Shown here piece by piece: positions 36,234 through 45,195 of a stretch of 64,000 bases of DNA. Position 1 is the first letter of the stretch. Every line of letters begins with the position of its first letter. Origin of the DNA: an uncultured Chloroflexota bacterium (GTDB lineage: Bacteria; Chloroflexota; Anaerolineae; Aggregatilineales; Phototrophicaceae); assembly GCA_937974245.1 (NCBI GenBank), contig CALJKV010000011.1:1-64000 (forward strand), given 5' to 3'. A program made the position numbers and the translations under genes. Under the pieces are notes generated by a model. The model had not been told where the DNA came from. It saw only the letters and a program-made list of their open reading frames with translations, and made no database searches.

Positions 36234-37743
36234 AGAACATCCCCTCTTCCAGTGGAAGACAGACTTTCAAGTATGTTCCCCGCCCTATTGTAGAGGAAAT
36301 TTCAACCTGTCCCCCGCACTGTGTCACGCGTTCTTGAATCCCCATTAGCCCTAACCCGCGCGGGCTGCTGCCATCCGTCTGTACATTGCCTACATCAAAA
36401 CCAATACCGTCATCGCATATTGTACCCTCAAGCCGGTTATCGTGTTGGGTAAGCTGAATGGATACGGTGCGGGCCTGTGCGTGCCGCAGGACATTGCTCA
36501 ACGCTTCCTGAAAGATTCGGTACAACGTGGTTTCAATAGCGGCGGGCAAGCGACCAGTTAAACCGTCAGTGATGAGTTCGCAGTCAATTCCGGCAGAACC
36601 CAATGTCCTTTCCATGTGACTCCGCAAGGCCACCACGATGCCCAGATCATCCAGCGCGGAAGGGCGCAGATCAAGAATGAGGTCATACATTTGATCGGTT
36701 GTCGCGGCCACCAGGTCACGAATCTGTGCCATCTGGGTATGTGCACGTTTGACATCGGTCACGATCATTTTTTCGAGTGCTTCGACGCAGAATGCCAGCC
36801 CACTAAGTGATTGACCGAGGTCGTCGTGCAGTTCCCGTGCTACCCGTGTACGTTCATTTTCCTGGGCGGTAATCAAGCGTTTGAGCAGTTCACCGCGTTG
36901 GGCGCTTTGAAGACTGAGTTGTTCCGATAGCTCCGTATTTTCCCGGTTACGGGACTCAATCTGCCGTACCATCAGATTAAACGCAGCGCCCAGCTGACCA
37001 ATTTCGTCTGTCTGATTCTCTTCCAGCGGGTGGGGAAGATGCCCTTGTCCGAGTCGTTCAATCGCATCGGCCAGACCCGTTAAACGACGGAGGACGAGCC
37101 TTCCCATGACAATATTCACCACTAGGACTGTGATAATGATGCTGCCAATCCACCACAAGAAGTTTTCTCGCACGTCGGTGGCTAAAGTGGCTTCTATACG
37201 AGCCATCGAAATATCTGTCACCAGTAGCCCTAGAAAGCGATCATCAGTCTCGTGGCATTCCGCACATTCAGCTTGATTTTCTAGCGGATACATGCTGCGG
37301 AAAATGCGCTGCCCCAGTTCCCCGTTAATCACTACATTGATTGGACGTTCGCCGGGAGGAAGCCGGTGACAAGCCTGGCATTCAGGGTCGCGTTGATCCA
37401 GATGAAGCCCTACGCCGTCCTTAAAAGGGGCGAAAATGACTTCACCGGATGGGTCGAGGACATATACCGTGCGGAATTCCTCGTTTGTGCCGATGGTGTC
37501 CAGCAATGTCTGAACCTCGGTGAAATCATCCTTAATCATGGCATGGCGGAGGTTAGATTCAATTATCCTGCCGGAATAGGCGGCGAGCAAGGACAAGTTT
37601 TCCATCGCAGCATTCTGATGCCTGAGATGCTCAATAATTGCGAAAGTCCCTAAAATGAGCAAAAGAGGAAGTACCACGCCAAGTGTAACTTTGGCTCTCA
37701 GATTGTCTTTCAAGGCTTTGTTGTGCATTTTGTGGTATTCCAT
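36226..37743 (-). CDS. Sensor histidine kinase with two heme-c motifs in the sensor domain (NarX-like, HisKA_3)
   Basis: 505 residues; the exact start (37743 or 37728) is unsure as no ribosome site is visible. First membrane segment about 19-37, then an extracytoplasmic domain with two CxxCH motifs (CQACH 122-126, CAECH 160-164), second membrane segment about 195-214, HAMP, then HisKA_3 with His306 in ARELHDDLGQS and an ATPase domain (DDGIGFDVG, GLGLMGIQERV). Covalent heme in the sensor suggests detection of redox state, or of a gas such as NO or O2. It is upstream of the regulator and redox operon. Heme attachment is inferred from the motifs. Confidence 0.88.
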   Translation of the reverse strand: MEYHKMHNKALKDNLRAKVTLGVVLPLLLILGTFAIIEHLRHQNAAMENLSLLAAYSGRIIESNLRHAMIKDDFTEVQTLLDTIGTNEEFRTVYVLDPSGEVIFAPFKDGVGLHLDQRDPECQACHRLPPGERPINVVINGELGQRIFRSMYPLENQAECAECHETDDRFLGLLVTDISMARIEATLATDVRENFLWWIGSIIITVLVVNIVMGRLVLRRLTGLADAIERLGQGHLPHPLEENQTDEIGQLGAAFNLMVRQIESRNRENTELSEQLSLQSAQRGELLKRLITAQENERTRVARELHDDLGQSLSGLAFCVEALEKMIVTDVKRAHTQMAQIRDLVAATTDQMYDLILDLRPSALDDLGIVVALRSHMERTLGSAGIDCELITDGLTGRLPAAIETTLYRIFQEALSNVLRHAQARTVSIQLTQHDNRLEGTICDDGIGFDVGNVQTDGSSPRGLGLMGIQERVTQCGGQVEISSTIGRGTYLKVCLPLEEGMFCD

Positions 37744-38123
37744 TACTAACCGAAGGGGAAATTTCTGAATGGAACATTTTGCACATATGACAACTGTTTT
37801 CGATACTGTACCACATTGTGCGTCGCAAGAACAAATCGGACGTAGGAGGTGTTTGGAGTAGGGGAAATTACATTTACCGGCAATCGTAATAATTCAATGG
37901 AGATTCATAAATCGCGATTGTAGAGGAGTTTTAGTTGGTCTATGGAGATGAGGTCTGGCGCCTATGTGTCGCCCAATCTTTCTTTTACGACGCATTATTG
38001 AGGCTGACGGGTTTTTCAGAAAGCTATAACAACCACTTTAGCCTCAACCGCAAAACGCGCTATGTCCTGTAGTTTTGGCAAATGGGATTGAAAATCAGAG
38101 AGGAAAACAACGGTTGAAGTCCT
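37744..38123. other. Gap without recognised genes
   Basis: 380 bases between the kinase start and the truncated gene on the - strand. Short open frames only, with no plausible ribosome site. It should hold the promoter of the kinase operon near its left end, but no convincing box pair was found. Confidence 0.4.
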
Positions 38124-38579
38124 TTAGTTGCGACTCCTTCTGCCGGTATCATACCCAGCGGCAAAGGCAGCCAGCAACGGGTTATCGACAATCTGGTTCT
38201 CAGCATTCCCTGATCGCAAGGGGTTGATGGTCGTCAACTCTCCATCCGCGTCGCGCACCATTTCCAATACTGCTAACCGCCCGGTGCGTTCCGGTATCGC
38301 CAGGCTGGCAATCAACAAGACCTCTTTACGCTGCGGATCCAGCGATGGTGGCACAGTCGGCGGCTGCTCCCCCTGAGCAAAACTCATCCAGCCTTCCGAG
38401 ATGAAAAACACTTCTTGAAGGGTCCCAATCTCGACCCGCTGCCCCAACTCAAAGCCAGTCGAAAACAAGGCCCGCAGTCTGCCTTGATGGGTCTCCGGCA
38501 ACCCTGGCAGCTGTCCAATAATCCCGCGCTGCTGGATGTCGAAACCCCCGTTCCCGGTATCACCTAGGGCGACCCGCCG
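38124..38579 (-). pseudogene. 5'-truncated gene of unknown function
   Basis: The frame gives about 150 plausible residues (from GFDIQQRGIIGQLPGLP to the end AAGYDTGRRSRN), with a beta-rich core (VEIGTLQEVFFISEGWMSF, EVLLIASLAIPERTG). Farther upstream it becomes antisense to the restriction-enzyme remnant, so its N-terminus is missing. It meets that remnant at about 38568-38580. Not recognised. Confidence 0.45.
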
Positions 38580-38960
38580 GATGATATGCGGCGGGTGGCG
38601 GTGCTGACGACGATGGACGGCGGCGTGCCGGATTTCACAGTCAATGCCGGTGGGTGGGGGCATTTCGGATCAGGCAGCGCCGTCATGCCCGGTCGTGGTC
38701 GCCTGACAATCTCCGACAGCGCCTACGATGTCTACCTCAACGAGTCCACCTACTGGCGCGGCGTGCCTGTTGAGGTGTGGGAATACATCCTGGGTGGCTA
38801 CAAGGTGCTCAAGAAATGGCTCAGCTACCGCGAAAAGGCGGTGCTGGGACGTCCGCTCAAGCAGGAAGAAGCCCGTGCGTTCATGTACAGCGCCCAGCGC
38901 ATCACGGCGCTGCTGGCGCTCAACGCGGCACTGGATGGGAATTATGAGGTGTGTGTGTAG
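38568..38960 (+). pseudogene. C-terminal remnant of a Type ISP restriction-modification enzyme
   Basis: About 130 codons. The last 85 residues read DVYLNESTYWRGVPVEVWEY, then ILGGYKVLKKWLSYREKAVL, then GRPLKQEEARAF, which closely resembles the C-terminal DNA-recognition end of Type ISP (LlaGI-like) single-chain restriction-modification enzymes. Helicase, nuclease and methylase parts are absent, and an in-frame stop lies at 38565. It is a remnant of a lost defence system, not a functional gene. Confidence 0.65.
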
Positions 38961-39289
38961 CCGATAGGGGCTGCGGGCATGTTCTGAACAATAGGGAGAT
39001 GACAGAATTTCATGATTTCACTGTGATTTGCGCTGCATCGCCGCTGAAGGAACACAATATATACCGAGCCGGATATAACAGTGTACAGTGCAAAGGGCGG
39101 CAGGAAGATTATTCAAAGTAATGGAACAGATAGAGGTGCTAGACCTGCGGGAGTTTGTTTGCGGTATTTCTGGCGTGGCAATTGAATAACTGTGAATGTT
39201 TATACTGTATCTCTACCTAATAAGAAGTGACGGGAACGGACTCATAAAAGCCCACCCCCGTATTCCAGATTAGGTATAACTAGCGCGTG
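38961..39289. other. Gap without recognised genes
   Basis: About 330 bases between the restriction remnant and the cold-shock gene end. No open frame with a ribosome site, no clear hairpin, no repeat shared with the rest of the window. Confidence 0.4.
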
Positions 39290-39505
39290 TTAGTTTTTCA
39301 CGACCGTGACAGCGCTGGCCTGCATTCCCTTTTTACCCTGGGTGATTTCAAATTCAACTTTTTCACCCTCGTCCAGTGAGCGATAGCCAGTACTTTGAAT
39401 CTCCGAGTAATGGACGAAAAGATCCTCGCCGCCTTCTTGGGAGATAAATCCAAAGCCCTTCTCTCCGTTGAACCACTTTACTGTACCTTGAATACGATTT
39501 GCCAT
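39290..39505 (-). CDS. csp: Cold-shock protein, CspA family
   Basis: 71 residues, full family length. RNA-binding motifs KGFGFI (residues about 20-25) and DLFVHYSEI (about 32-40) are intact on the OB-fold. A ribosome site (TAGGAG) lies 8 bases before the ATG. These proteins bind single-stranded RNA and DNA and act as RNA chaperones in the cold or under general stress. A leader of unknown length precedes it; no full cold-box could be identified. Single-gene transcript judging from the gaps on both sides. Confidence 0.95.
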   Translation of the reverse strand: MANRIQGTVKWFNGEKGFGFISQEGGEDLFVHYSEIQSTGYRSLDEGEKVEFEITQGKKGMQASAVTVVKN

Positions 39506-40027
39506 TGTTGTTTCTCCTAAAACAATTGAGGGGTGCCACGACCTGATTACACAAAATCCAATTGGTTTAGGATACTATGTGTTTTTTAGAGGAGTACTGG
39601 AGGGTCGCTATCTGTGATCTGTCTAAACAGAACTTACTTCAGCAACAGATTCTCGTAGTTTCTCTGGTGAGGTTGATGGGTGCATAACCACTGCACCAAT
39701 GTAGGTTGACGCAATTGTCGATTTGTTTTCTACACTGCATATACAGCATAACACAGATCAAGCAAAAAGATAGGGTGATATTAGATTTCCGAGATGGCGC
39801 ACCTAAAAGCAGAAATCCCTGATAGGAATGAAATCAGATTGGTACACGGTGCCCCCAACGGGCCACCTGGAATCCTGACGGCATCATACCTCTCAACTTA
39901 TCGCTCATTCGCAAAGACACACACCTTCGGATGGATAAGTCATGCCCAGTCAGAGGTATATGTGAAGATGCCAACCGGCCATCCCTGTTGAACGCAGGGG
40001 ATAGGCACTTAACGTGAGGCCCGTCAA
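39506..40027. other. Long intergenic region upstream of csp
   Basis: 522 bases. It probably contains the csp promoter and leader. A 65-codon + strand frame (39794-39991) lacks a ribosome site and family resemblance, so it is not called. GCCCCCAACGGGCC near 39850 resembles the recombinase-site palindrome only in its centre. No terminator was recognised for the GH130 operon. Confidence 0.4.
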
Positions 40028-41512
40028 CTAACTATTCTCAACCCGCCGCATACCCCGAAGCAGTTCTTCTACTTTTACGGTTGCGATACCTGATACGACA
40101 TCCGACATCGCATAAGGGATAATCAACACATTGTTATGGACGAGTGACCCACAGGAATACACGACATTCGGGACGTAGCCTTCGCGTTCCTCCTCGCGGG
40201 GTACGAGTAATGGCTCGTCCAGATAGGCGATGACTTTTGTTGGGTTTTCAAGGTCGAGTAGTATCGCGCCAATAGAGTACTGGCGCATGGGGCCCACGCC
40301 GTGCGTGAGAACAATCCAGCCTTCATTGGTTTCAAGCGGTGATCCACAGTTACCAAGCTGAATAAACTCCCAGGGGCGGGTAGGCTCCTGAATAATTTCA
40401 GACTCTTGCCAGAAATGAACGTTGTCCGAGAACATGATGCGGTTATTTTCACCGTCCTGGCGCGAAAGCATGACATAACGATCCTCAATTTTGCGCGGAA
40501 AAAGTGCCATCCCCTTGTTTTGTACGGCTTTGCCATTCAGCGTTGATATTTTGAACTTGATGAAGTCTTTTGTTTCAATCAACTGGGGAAGGATGCTCAC
40601 ACCGTTATAAGCAGTATAGGTCGCATAGTATGTCACCTGACCATCATCGTTGAAAAACTGTACGAATCGAGCATCTTCAATACCGCGACTTTCAATCTTT
40701 GAAGTCGGAAAGATAACGCGCTCAGAGATCAGATGGTCATGATTGAAATACAATTCATAATTGGAATTTGCAAGCCAGTGGACGATTTCAAACGTTCTGT
40801 TTTGGCGCTCTACCGGAAAAACAGGGTCCGCGCGAAGGGCATCAATATTCTTCTTTAACCCATAATAGGAGAAGGTATCCGGAAGCTGGTTGAGCAGATG
40901 ATGCATCACATCATTATCGGCGTTCATTTCCTGAAGTTTCATCCTGAAGAGCTTGAGGTCATATACCGGGTCAAGGTAAACGTCAGGCGTGACCACATAC
41001 TCGCTGACCGGATCGAGAAGGACGGTGTTATTCGCGTCGAGGACACCACTGCGAAACACAATCGAGGACAGATGTCCCTCACCGGTCGCACGCAGACTCA
41101 TAATAAAGCGCAGGCTGCCGGCTGGGATATGACTTTGGTCAGGATGCGGCACAATGGAGGGATTGAAAAGAGCCGCCGATTCAATGGAATATTCCATTGT
41201 GAAGTAAGCTCCAATGAGTGCTCTCTTGGCCCCGGTGAGGATGGTATCTTCAGGAATATAATCGCTCACTTTGTTGAGGTGACGTTCAAAAACCGCGCTG
41301 ATGTCTTTATGCCGGTCAGAAAAATCAAACATCACCTGGGACAGCAGGGTTTCGGCTGTTTCATCTGGCAAATCAAGTACCCGTTGAATAATCCTGGTGA
41401 CCCGCCGCCTATCTTCAGGCAGGTTCAGCCGGGTAATCACCCGCGACGAATCTCCCAGAATTTTCTTTGCCTTACGTTTGACAATGAGTTGCGGATGGGT
41501 ATTTTTGACCAT
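40028..41512 (-). CDS. GH130-family glycoside phosphorylase (beta-mannoside type)
   Basis: 494 residues. The last 310 residues match the five-bladed GH130 propeller: ESRGIEDARFVQFFNDDGQ (catalytic aspartate in the EDAR/ED-x-R motif), YYATYTAYNG, GKAVQNKGMALFPRKI, and NCGSPLETNEGWIVLTHGVG. An N-terminal 150-residue helical extension is typical of the longer bacterial group. GH130 enzymes cleave beta-1,2- or beta-1,4-mannosides with phosphate. Its ATG overlaps the stop of the glycosyltransferase by one base (TAATG), so the three genes form one operon. Confidence 0.85.
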   Translation of the reverse strand: MVKNTHPQLIVKRKAKKILGDSSRVITRLNLPEDRRRVTRIIQRVLDLPDETAETLLSQVMFDFSDRHKDISAVFERHLNKVSDYIPEDTILTGAKRALIGAYFTMEYSIESAALFNPSIVPHPDQSHIPAGSLRFIMSLRATGEGHLSSIVFRSGVLDANNTVLLDPVSEYVVTPDVYLDPVYDLKLFRMKLQEMNADNDVMHHLLNQLPDTFSYYGLKKNIDALRADPVFPVERQNRTFEIVHWLANSNYELYFNHDHLISERVIFPTSKIESRGIEDARFVQFFNDDGQVTYYATYTAYNGVSILPQLIETKDFIKFKISTLNGKAVQNKGMALFPRKIEDRYVMLSRQDGENNRIMFSDNVHFWQESEIIQEPTRPWEFIQLGNCGSPLETNEGWIVLTHGVGPMRQYSIGAILLDLENPTKVIAYLDEPLLVPREEEREGYVPNVVYSCGSLVHNNVLIIPYAMSDVVSGIATVKVEELLRGMRRVENS

Positions 41513-42528
41513 TAATTCGCTTTTTCCATCATCTGTAGAAAAACCTCGCAGTATTGTTCGATCATTTTGTCGGAGGTGAAGCGATCTTCAACGACTCGGC
41601 GGCAATCGGCACGATTAAGCGTTTTGATGCGGTCTACATGTTCAATCGCTTCCTGACATCCCGACACCAGGAAGCCGTTTTTTCCATGTTCAATCAATTC
41701 TGGCATACTGCCCCGGTTAAAGGCGATGACCGGTGTGCCACAGGCCATCGCCTCAACGACCGATAGCCCAAAAGGCTCATCGAAACCGATGGGATGAAGC
41801 AAAGCCGATGCACCCCCTAACAACTGACTGCGCTGAACCGGGCCAACACTGCCAACATAAACAATCTGATGGTTATCAAGATGGGGATGAACATACTGCT
41901 GGTAGTAATGGTCATCCTGAATGATACCGGCCAGGATCAGCCGTTTGTTGCACGCCTGGGCAATGTCAATCGCCTCTTTCGCACCTTTATCAGGGTGGAT
42001 GCGACCGAAAAAGAGGAGATAATCATCTGATTCCGACTGGAAATCGAACTGGTTTATATCAATGCCATGATAGATGGTCTTGATGTAATCAAGCTCTGGG
42101 GCACGGTTGGCATCGCTTATAGAAACATAGAACACGCGTCGGTTGTATTTTCGGTAAACCGGCAAAATCCCAGGTGAGGAAAAGCCGTGAATGGTTGTGA
42201 CGACTGGCGTTTGGGTCAGTCCGCTATAGGTCAACGGCAGAAAATCAAAGTGGTTGTGGATAATGTCGAAGCCATCCGCATGATCGAAAAGTTCTGAAAT
42301 ATGCAGTGCTTCCCAGACTTTTGGGATCATTGAACGATCTTCTTCATAGCCTTGTGGGCAGACCGCTTGAAGTTTGCCACTTGTTTCCGAGTCGCCGGTT
42401 GCAAACAGAGTGACATCGTAGCCACGCGCTACCAGGCCCTCGGTCAAGAGAGAAACCACACTTTCCCAGGGGCCATAGTGACGGGGCGGTGTGCGCCAGG
42501 CGATCGGTGAAAGCATTGCGATGCGCAT
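41512..42528 (-). CDS. Glycosyltransferase family 4
   Basis: 338 residues with the two Rossmann-like halves of GT-B enzymes. N-terminal signature WRTPPRHYGPWE and FDIIHNHFDFLPL; C-terminal LLFFGRIHPDKGAKEAIDIA, then FDEPFGLSVVEAMACGTPVIAF with the E-x7-E donor-binding motif. It transfers a sugar from a nucleotide donor. It lies between a larger glycosyltransferase and the GH130 phosphorylase with almost no space, pointing to a shared mannoside-type pathway (inference). Confidence 0.88.
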   Translation of the reverse strand: MRIAMLSPIAWRTPPRHYGPWESVVSLLTEGLVARGYDVTLFATGDSETSGKLQAVCPQGYEEDRSMIPKVWEALHISELFDHADGFDIIHNHFDFLPLTYSGLTQTPVVTTIHGFSSPGILPVYRKYNRRVFYVSISDANRAPELDYIKTIYHGIDINQFDFQSESDDYLLFFGRIHPDKGAKEAIDIAQACNKRLILAGIIQDDHYYQQYVHPHLDNHQIVYVGSVGPVQRSQLLGGASALLHPIGFDEPFGLSVVEAMACGTPVIAFNRGSMPELIEHGKNGFLVSGCQEAIEHVDRIKTLNRADCRRVVEDRFTSDKMIEQYCEVFLQMMEKAN

Positions 42529-42531
42529 GGA

Positions 42532-44829
42532 TTAACCTGTGCTTTGGCGTGTTGGCTGAAGGGTGTTCTCCGCCAGACGGAGCTCTAACCAGGATTGCAG
42601 AAATGCCAGGGTAGACTCGGTACCTTGGTTCTCGTTTGCCCGGTCAGGATGAAGCCCGTCACGGCAACCACCGGTTTTCGCATCATAAACAGGAAGATTC
42701 AGGTCATTCCGTCCTAAATACCACTCAAAAGCCCGCTGCGCCTCGCTATACCAGCATTTATCCCCCGTCATACGATACGCTTCCAGGCAGGCAGAGACCA
42801 TCGTCTGTGCCTCTACCGGTTGTTGATCAAACCTGGCACGTTTGCCACCTTGCTGATAAAAGCCGTTCGAGCCGATGGGTACAAAATGGCCGGTAGGAGT
42901 ATTCGCCCGTTGTAAGTCTGCCAACCAGTTCAGGGACTCTAACCCGGCACTCGACATGGCATTATTCGGTATCCCCTGACCACACATCAACATGGCGCGT
43001 GGCAGCACGGCATTGCAATACGCTAGTTCATTTTCATACCAACGCCATTCATCGGTGCGATTGGCCTGATACAGAGTGAGCAAACGCTCTGCCAATTGAT
43101 CACGGACTTGACTGATTAAGCGGTCGCCATTAAATCTCCGCAAATACTCGTGGATTCCGATTAACGCAAATGCCCATGCACGGGGACTGGTGGTATCCAG
43201 AACGGCAGGTAGAGCCTGTTCAAACAGCCAACTCGCCATAGCTGTGAGGGGTGATGTGTTGGAGCGGCCAATCACCGTACCTAATGCCCATAAGGTGCGA
43301 CCGTGACTATCATCAGACCCCTTTTCTTCCAACCAATGCCGCTGGTAATCCATGAAATTGCGGAAGCGTCCCGTTTCACTGTTGAAGGCATACATGATAA
43401 AGGCCAGATAACGGGCACTCAGGTCTGACGATTGCCCGTTGTCTAACGCCAATTCTGCCAGGTAGGTGCTGACAATCAAGGCGCGGGCATTATCATCAAT
43501 ACAATAGCCTTCACGATAATTAGGTATGGTGAAATGTGCATGTTGCAGGATGCCGGTATCATCCGTCATATGGCGCAAATGATCGAGTTTGAGGGGCGGC
43601 AATTCGCCCGGACGTTGATCTAACGGTTTAACCACAAAGTTAGACGGGGAAGAATGCCGTCGTTTCGCACGGGCGCGTTCAAAACTCTCCATATAGCGCC
43701 GTGCCACCTGCGGCCAGGTCATCTGACGCCCAAATATATAGGCGCGTTTACGCATCGCATCCCGTTTGGCTTCGTTATCGAGCAGATCAATCACTGCTTC
43801 AGCGAGTTTTTCCGAGTCATGGAACGGTACAAGCACACCGCGTCCATTAGCAAGCACTTCGTCTGCATACCAATAAGGTGTCGAGATGACGGCTTTCCCT
43901 GCACCTAACGTATAAGCCAGCGTGCCGGAGGTAATCTGGGCAATGTTCAGGTAGGGCGTGAGGTATATGTCTGCTGCGCTGATGAACTGATTGAGTTCAT
44001 CCAATGTGACAAATCGATTGTAGAAAATGACATTGCCTTCAACGCCTTTATCACGTGCCAGGCGTTGCAAAGACAGGCGATAGGTTTCGCCTTCGTTGCG
44101 TACAACCTGAGGGTGGGTTGCGCCCAGAATCAGATACACGACGTTGGGATGTTGAACGACGATGGCCGGCAGAGCGGCAATGACATCTTCGATTCCCTTG
44201 CTGCTGGATAACAAACCAAAGCTGAGCAAGACCATTTTTCCCTCAACGCCGAACAGGTCTTTATGAAAACTTGAGTCAGTAAATGGCACATCGGGAATAC
44301 CATGTGGAATGAAGTCAATTTTCTTCCCTGAAACACCGTAGATTCGCTCCAGGAATTCAACGCCGCGTTCGCTCATGACGACCACACGATCAGAAAGAGA
44401 CACCACTTCTTGCAGCACCTTGAGTTGATCGGGGTCGGGATGCTCCAGAATGGTATGCAGTGTCGTCACAATCGGCATATGGAGGTCGCGCAAAAGGGCC
44501 AGGATGTGGCTGCCTGCTGGTCCACCATAAATCCCATATTCATGTTGCAAACACACAAGATCAACGTTATTGATGTTCAGAAAGTCGGCGGCACGCCGGT
44601 AGGAGGCAATGTCTTTCTCTGAAAGTTCAAAGCGAACACGCGGTGGATAGGCGTAACCGCTCGCAATATCATTGACAGGCAAGGCAATACACGTTGTTTC
44701 ACTGTATTCCGTTGCAATTGCTTCGCACAAATCGGTTGTAAAGGTGGCAATGCCACACTGTCGTGGGAGATGATTGCCGACAAATCCAATACGCTTTATG
44801 GTGGAATTCAATGCGTCATCTTGCGACAT
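42532..44829 (-). CDS. Two-domain glycosyltransferase (GT4 plus C-terminal helical domain)
   Basis: 765 residues. Residues about 1-390 are a GT4 enzyme (GNHLPRQCGIATFT, VCLQHEYGIYGG, LSFGLLSSSKGIEDVIAALP, YLTPYLNIAQITSGTLAYTL). The remaining 370 residues are an all-helical region with repeated aromatic-acidic helices (CIDDNARALIVSTYLAEL, HGRTLWALGTVIG, WAFALIGIHEYL, EWRWYENELAYCNAVLPRAM), like the (alpha/alpha)6 toroids of sugar-processing enzymes. The combination implies both transfer and trimming or recognition of the product. Operon with the smaller glycosyltransferase (3-base gap) and GH130. Confidence 0.85.
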   Translation of the reverse strand: MSQDDALNSTIKRIGFVGNHLPRQCGIATFTTDLCEAIATEYSETTCIALPVNDIASGYAYPPRVRFELSEKDIASYRRAADFLNINNVDLVCLQHEYGIYGGPAGSHILALLRDLHMPIVTTLHTILEHPDPDQLKVLQEVVSLSDRVVVMSERGVEFLERIYGVSGKKIDFIPHGIPDVPFTDSSFHKDLFGVEGKMVLLSFGLLSSSKGIEDVIAALPAIVVQHPNVVYLILGATHPQVVRNEGETYRLSLQRLARDKGVEGNVIFYNRFVTLDELNQFISAADIYLTPYLNIAQITSGTLAYTLGAGKAVISTPYWYADEVLANGRGVLVPFHDSEKLAEAVIDLLDNEAKRDAMRKRAYIFGRQMTWPQVARRYMESFERARAKRRHSSPSNFVVKPLDQRPGELPPLKLDHLRHMTDDTGILQHAHFTIPNYREGYCIDDNARALIVSTYLAELALDNGQSSDLSARYLAFIMYAFNSETGRFRNFMDYQRHWLEEKGSDDSHGRTLWALGTVIGRSNTSPLTAMASWLFEQALPAVLDTTSPRAWAFALIGIHEYLRRFNGDRLISQVRDQLAERLLTLYQANRTDEWRWYENELAYCNAVLPRAMLMCGQGIPNNAMSSAGLESLNWLADLQRANTPTGHFVPIGSNGFYQQGGKRARFDQQPVEAQTMVSACLEAYRMTGDKCWYSEAQRAFEWYLGRNDLNLPVYDAKTGGCRDGLHPDRANENQGTESTLAFLQSWLELRLAENTLQPTRQSTG

Positions 44830-45115
44830 ACTCGATCTTTCCGCCCTCGTTATCCCAAATTTCTAATTGACGTTGGCTGTCCCGGATGGCAAAAGCCCGG
44901 CGGGTTTCATCACTGCTTTTGCTGACAACAGATTGTGATTGAGCAACAAATTCTGCGGTTTCAACTCGGAGCAGCGGGTTGAGCCAGTACAAAATCTTGC
45001 TCAGGTGCTCAACGGTCTCGCGCAATCGTGCCAATTCGGAATCGAGTTTCTGTGCCGGCGTGGTGTTCATCAGTCTTTGGAATGACTCTACTTTCATTCT
45101 TCGTCGGTTTGTCAT
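44816..45115 (-). CDS. Small unknown protein heading the glycosyltransferase operon
   Basis: 99 residues with a coiled-coil-like helix (KLDSELARLRETVEHLSKIL), then LNPLLRVETAEFVAQSQSVV and a conserved-looking end. A ribosome site (AAAGGG) precedes the ATG, and the stop overlaps the start of the glycosyltransferase by 14 bases. No family recognised. Confidence 0.55.
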   Translation of the reverse strand: MTNRRRMKVESFQRLMNTTPAQKLDSELARLRETVEHLSKILYWLNPLLRVETAEFVAQSQSVVSKSSDETRRAFAIRDSQRQLEIWDNEGGKIEYVAR

Positions 45116-45195
45116 TTGATATGCCCTTTCATTGCGGTTCTGGCTGAAGGCTACACCCCCTTTTCAACTCTCAGTATCGTGTTCCACCTGGGTCG

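Noticed and set aside
38124..38663. Treating the full 179-codon - strand frame as an intact gene
   Set aside because: Its first 28 or so codons are antisense to the restriction enzyme remnant and look non-native, so a 5' truncation is a better reading.
39849..39864. GCCCCCAACGGGCC as a fourth recombination-site copy
   Set aside because: Only the centre matches; the arms and flanks differ from the three copies, so it is not called.
39794..39991. 65-codon frame upstream of csp
   Set aside because: No ribosome site or recognisable family, and a long surrounding gap.
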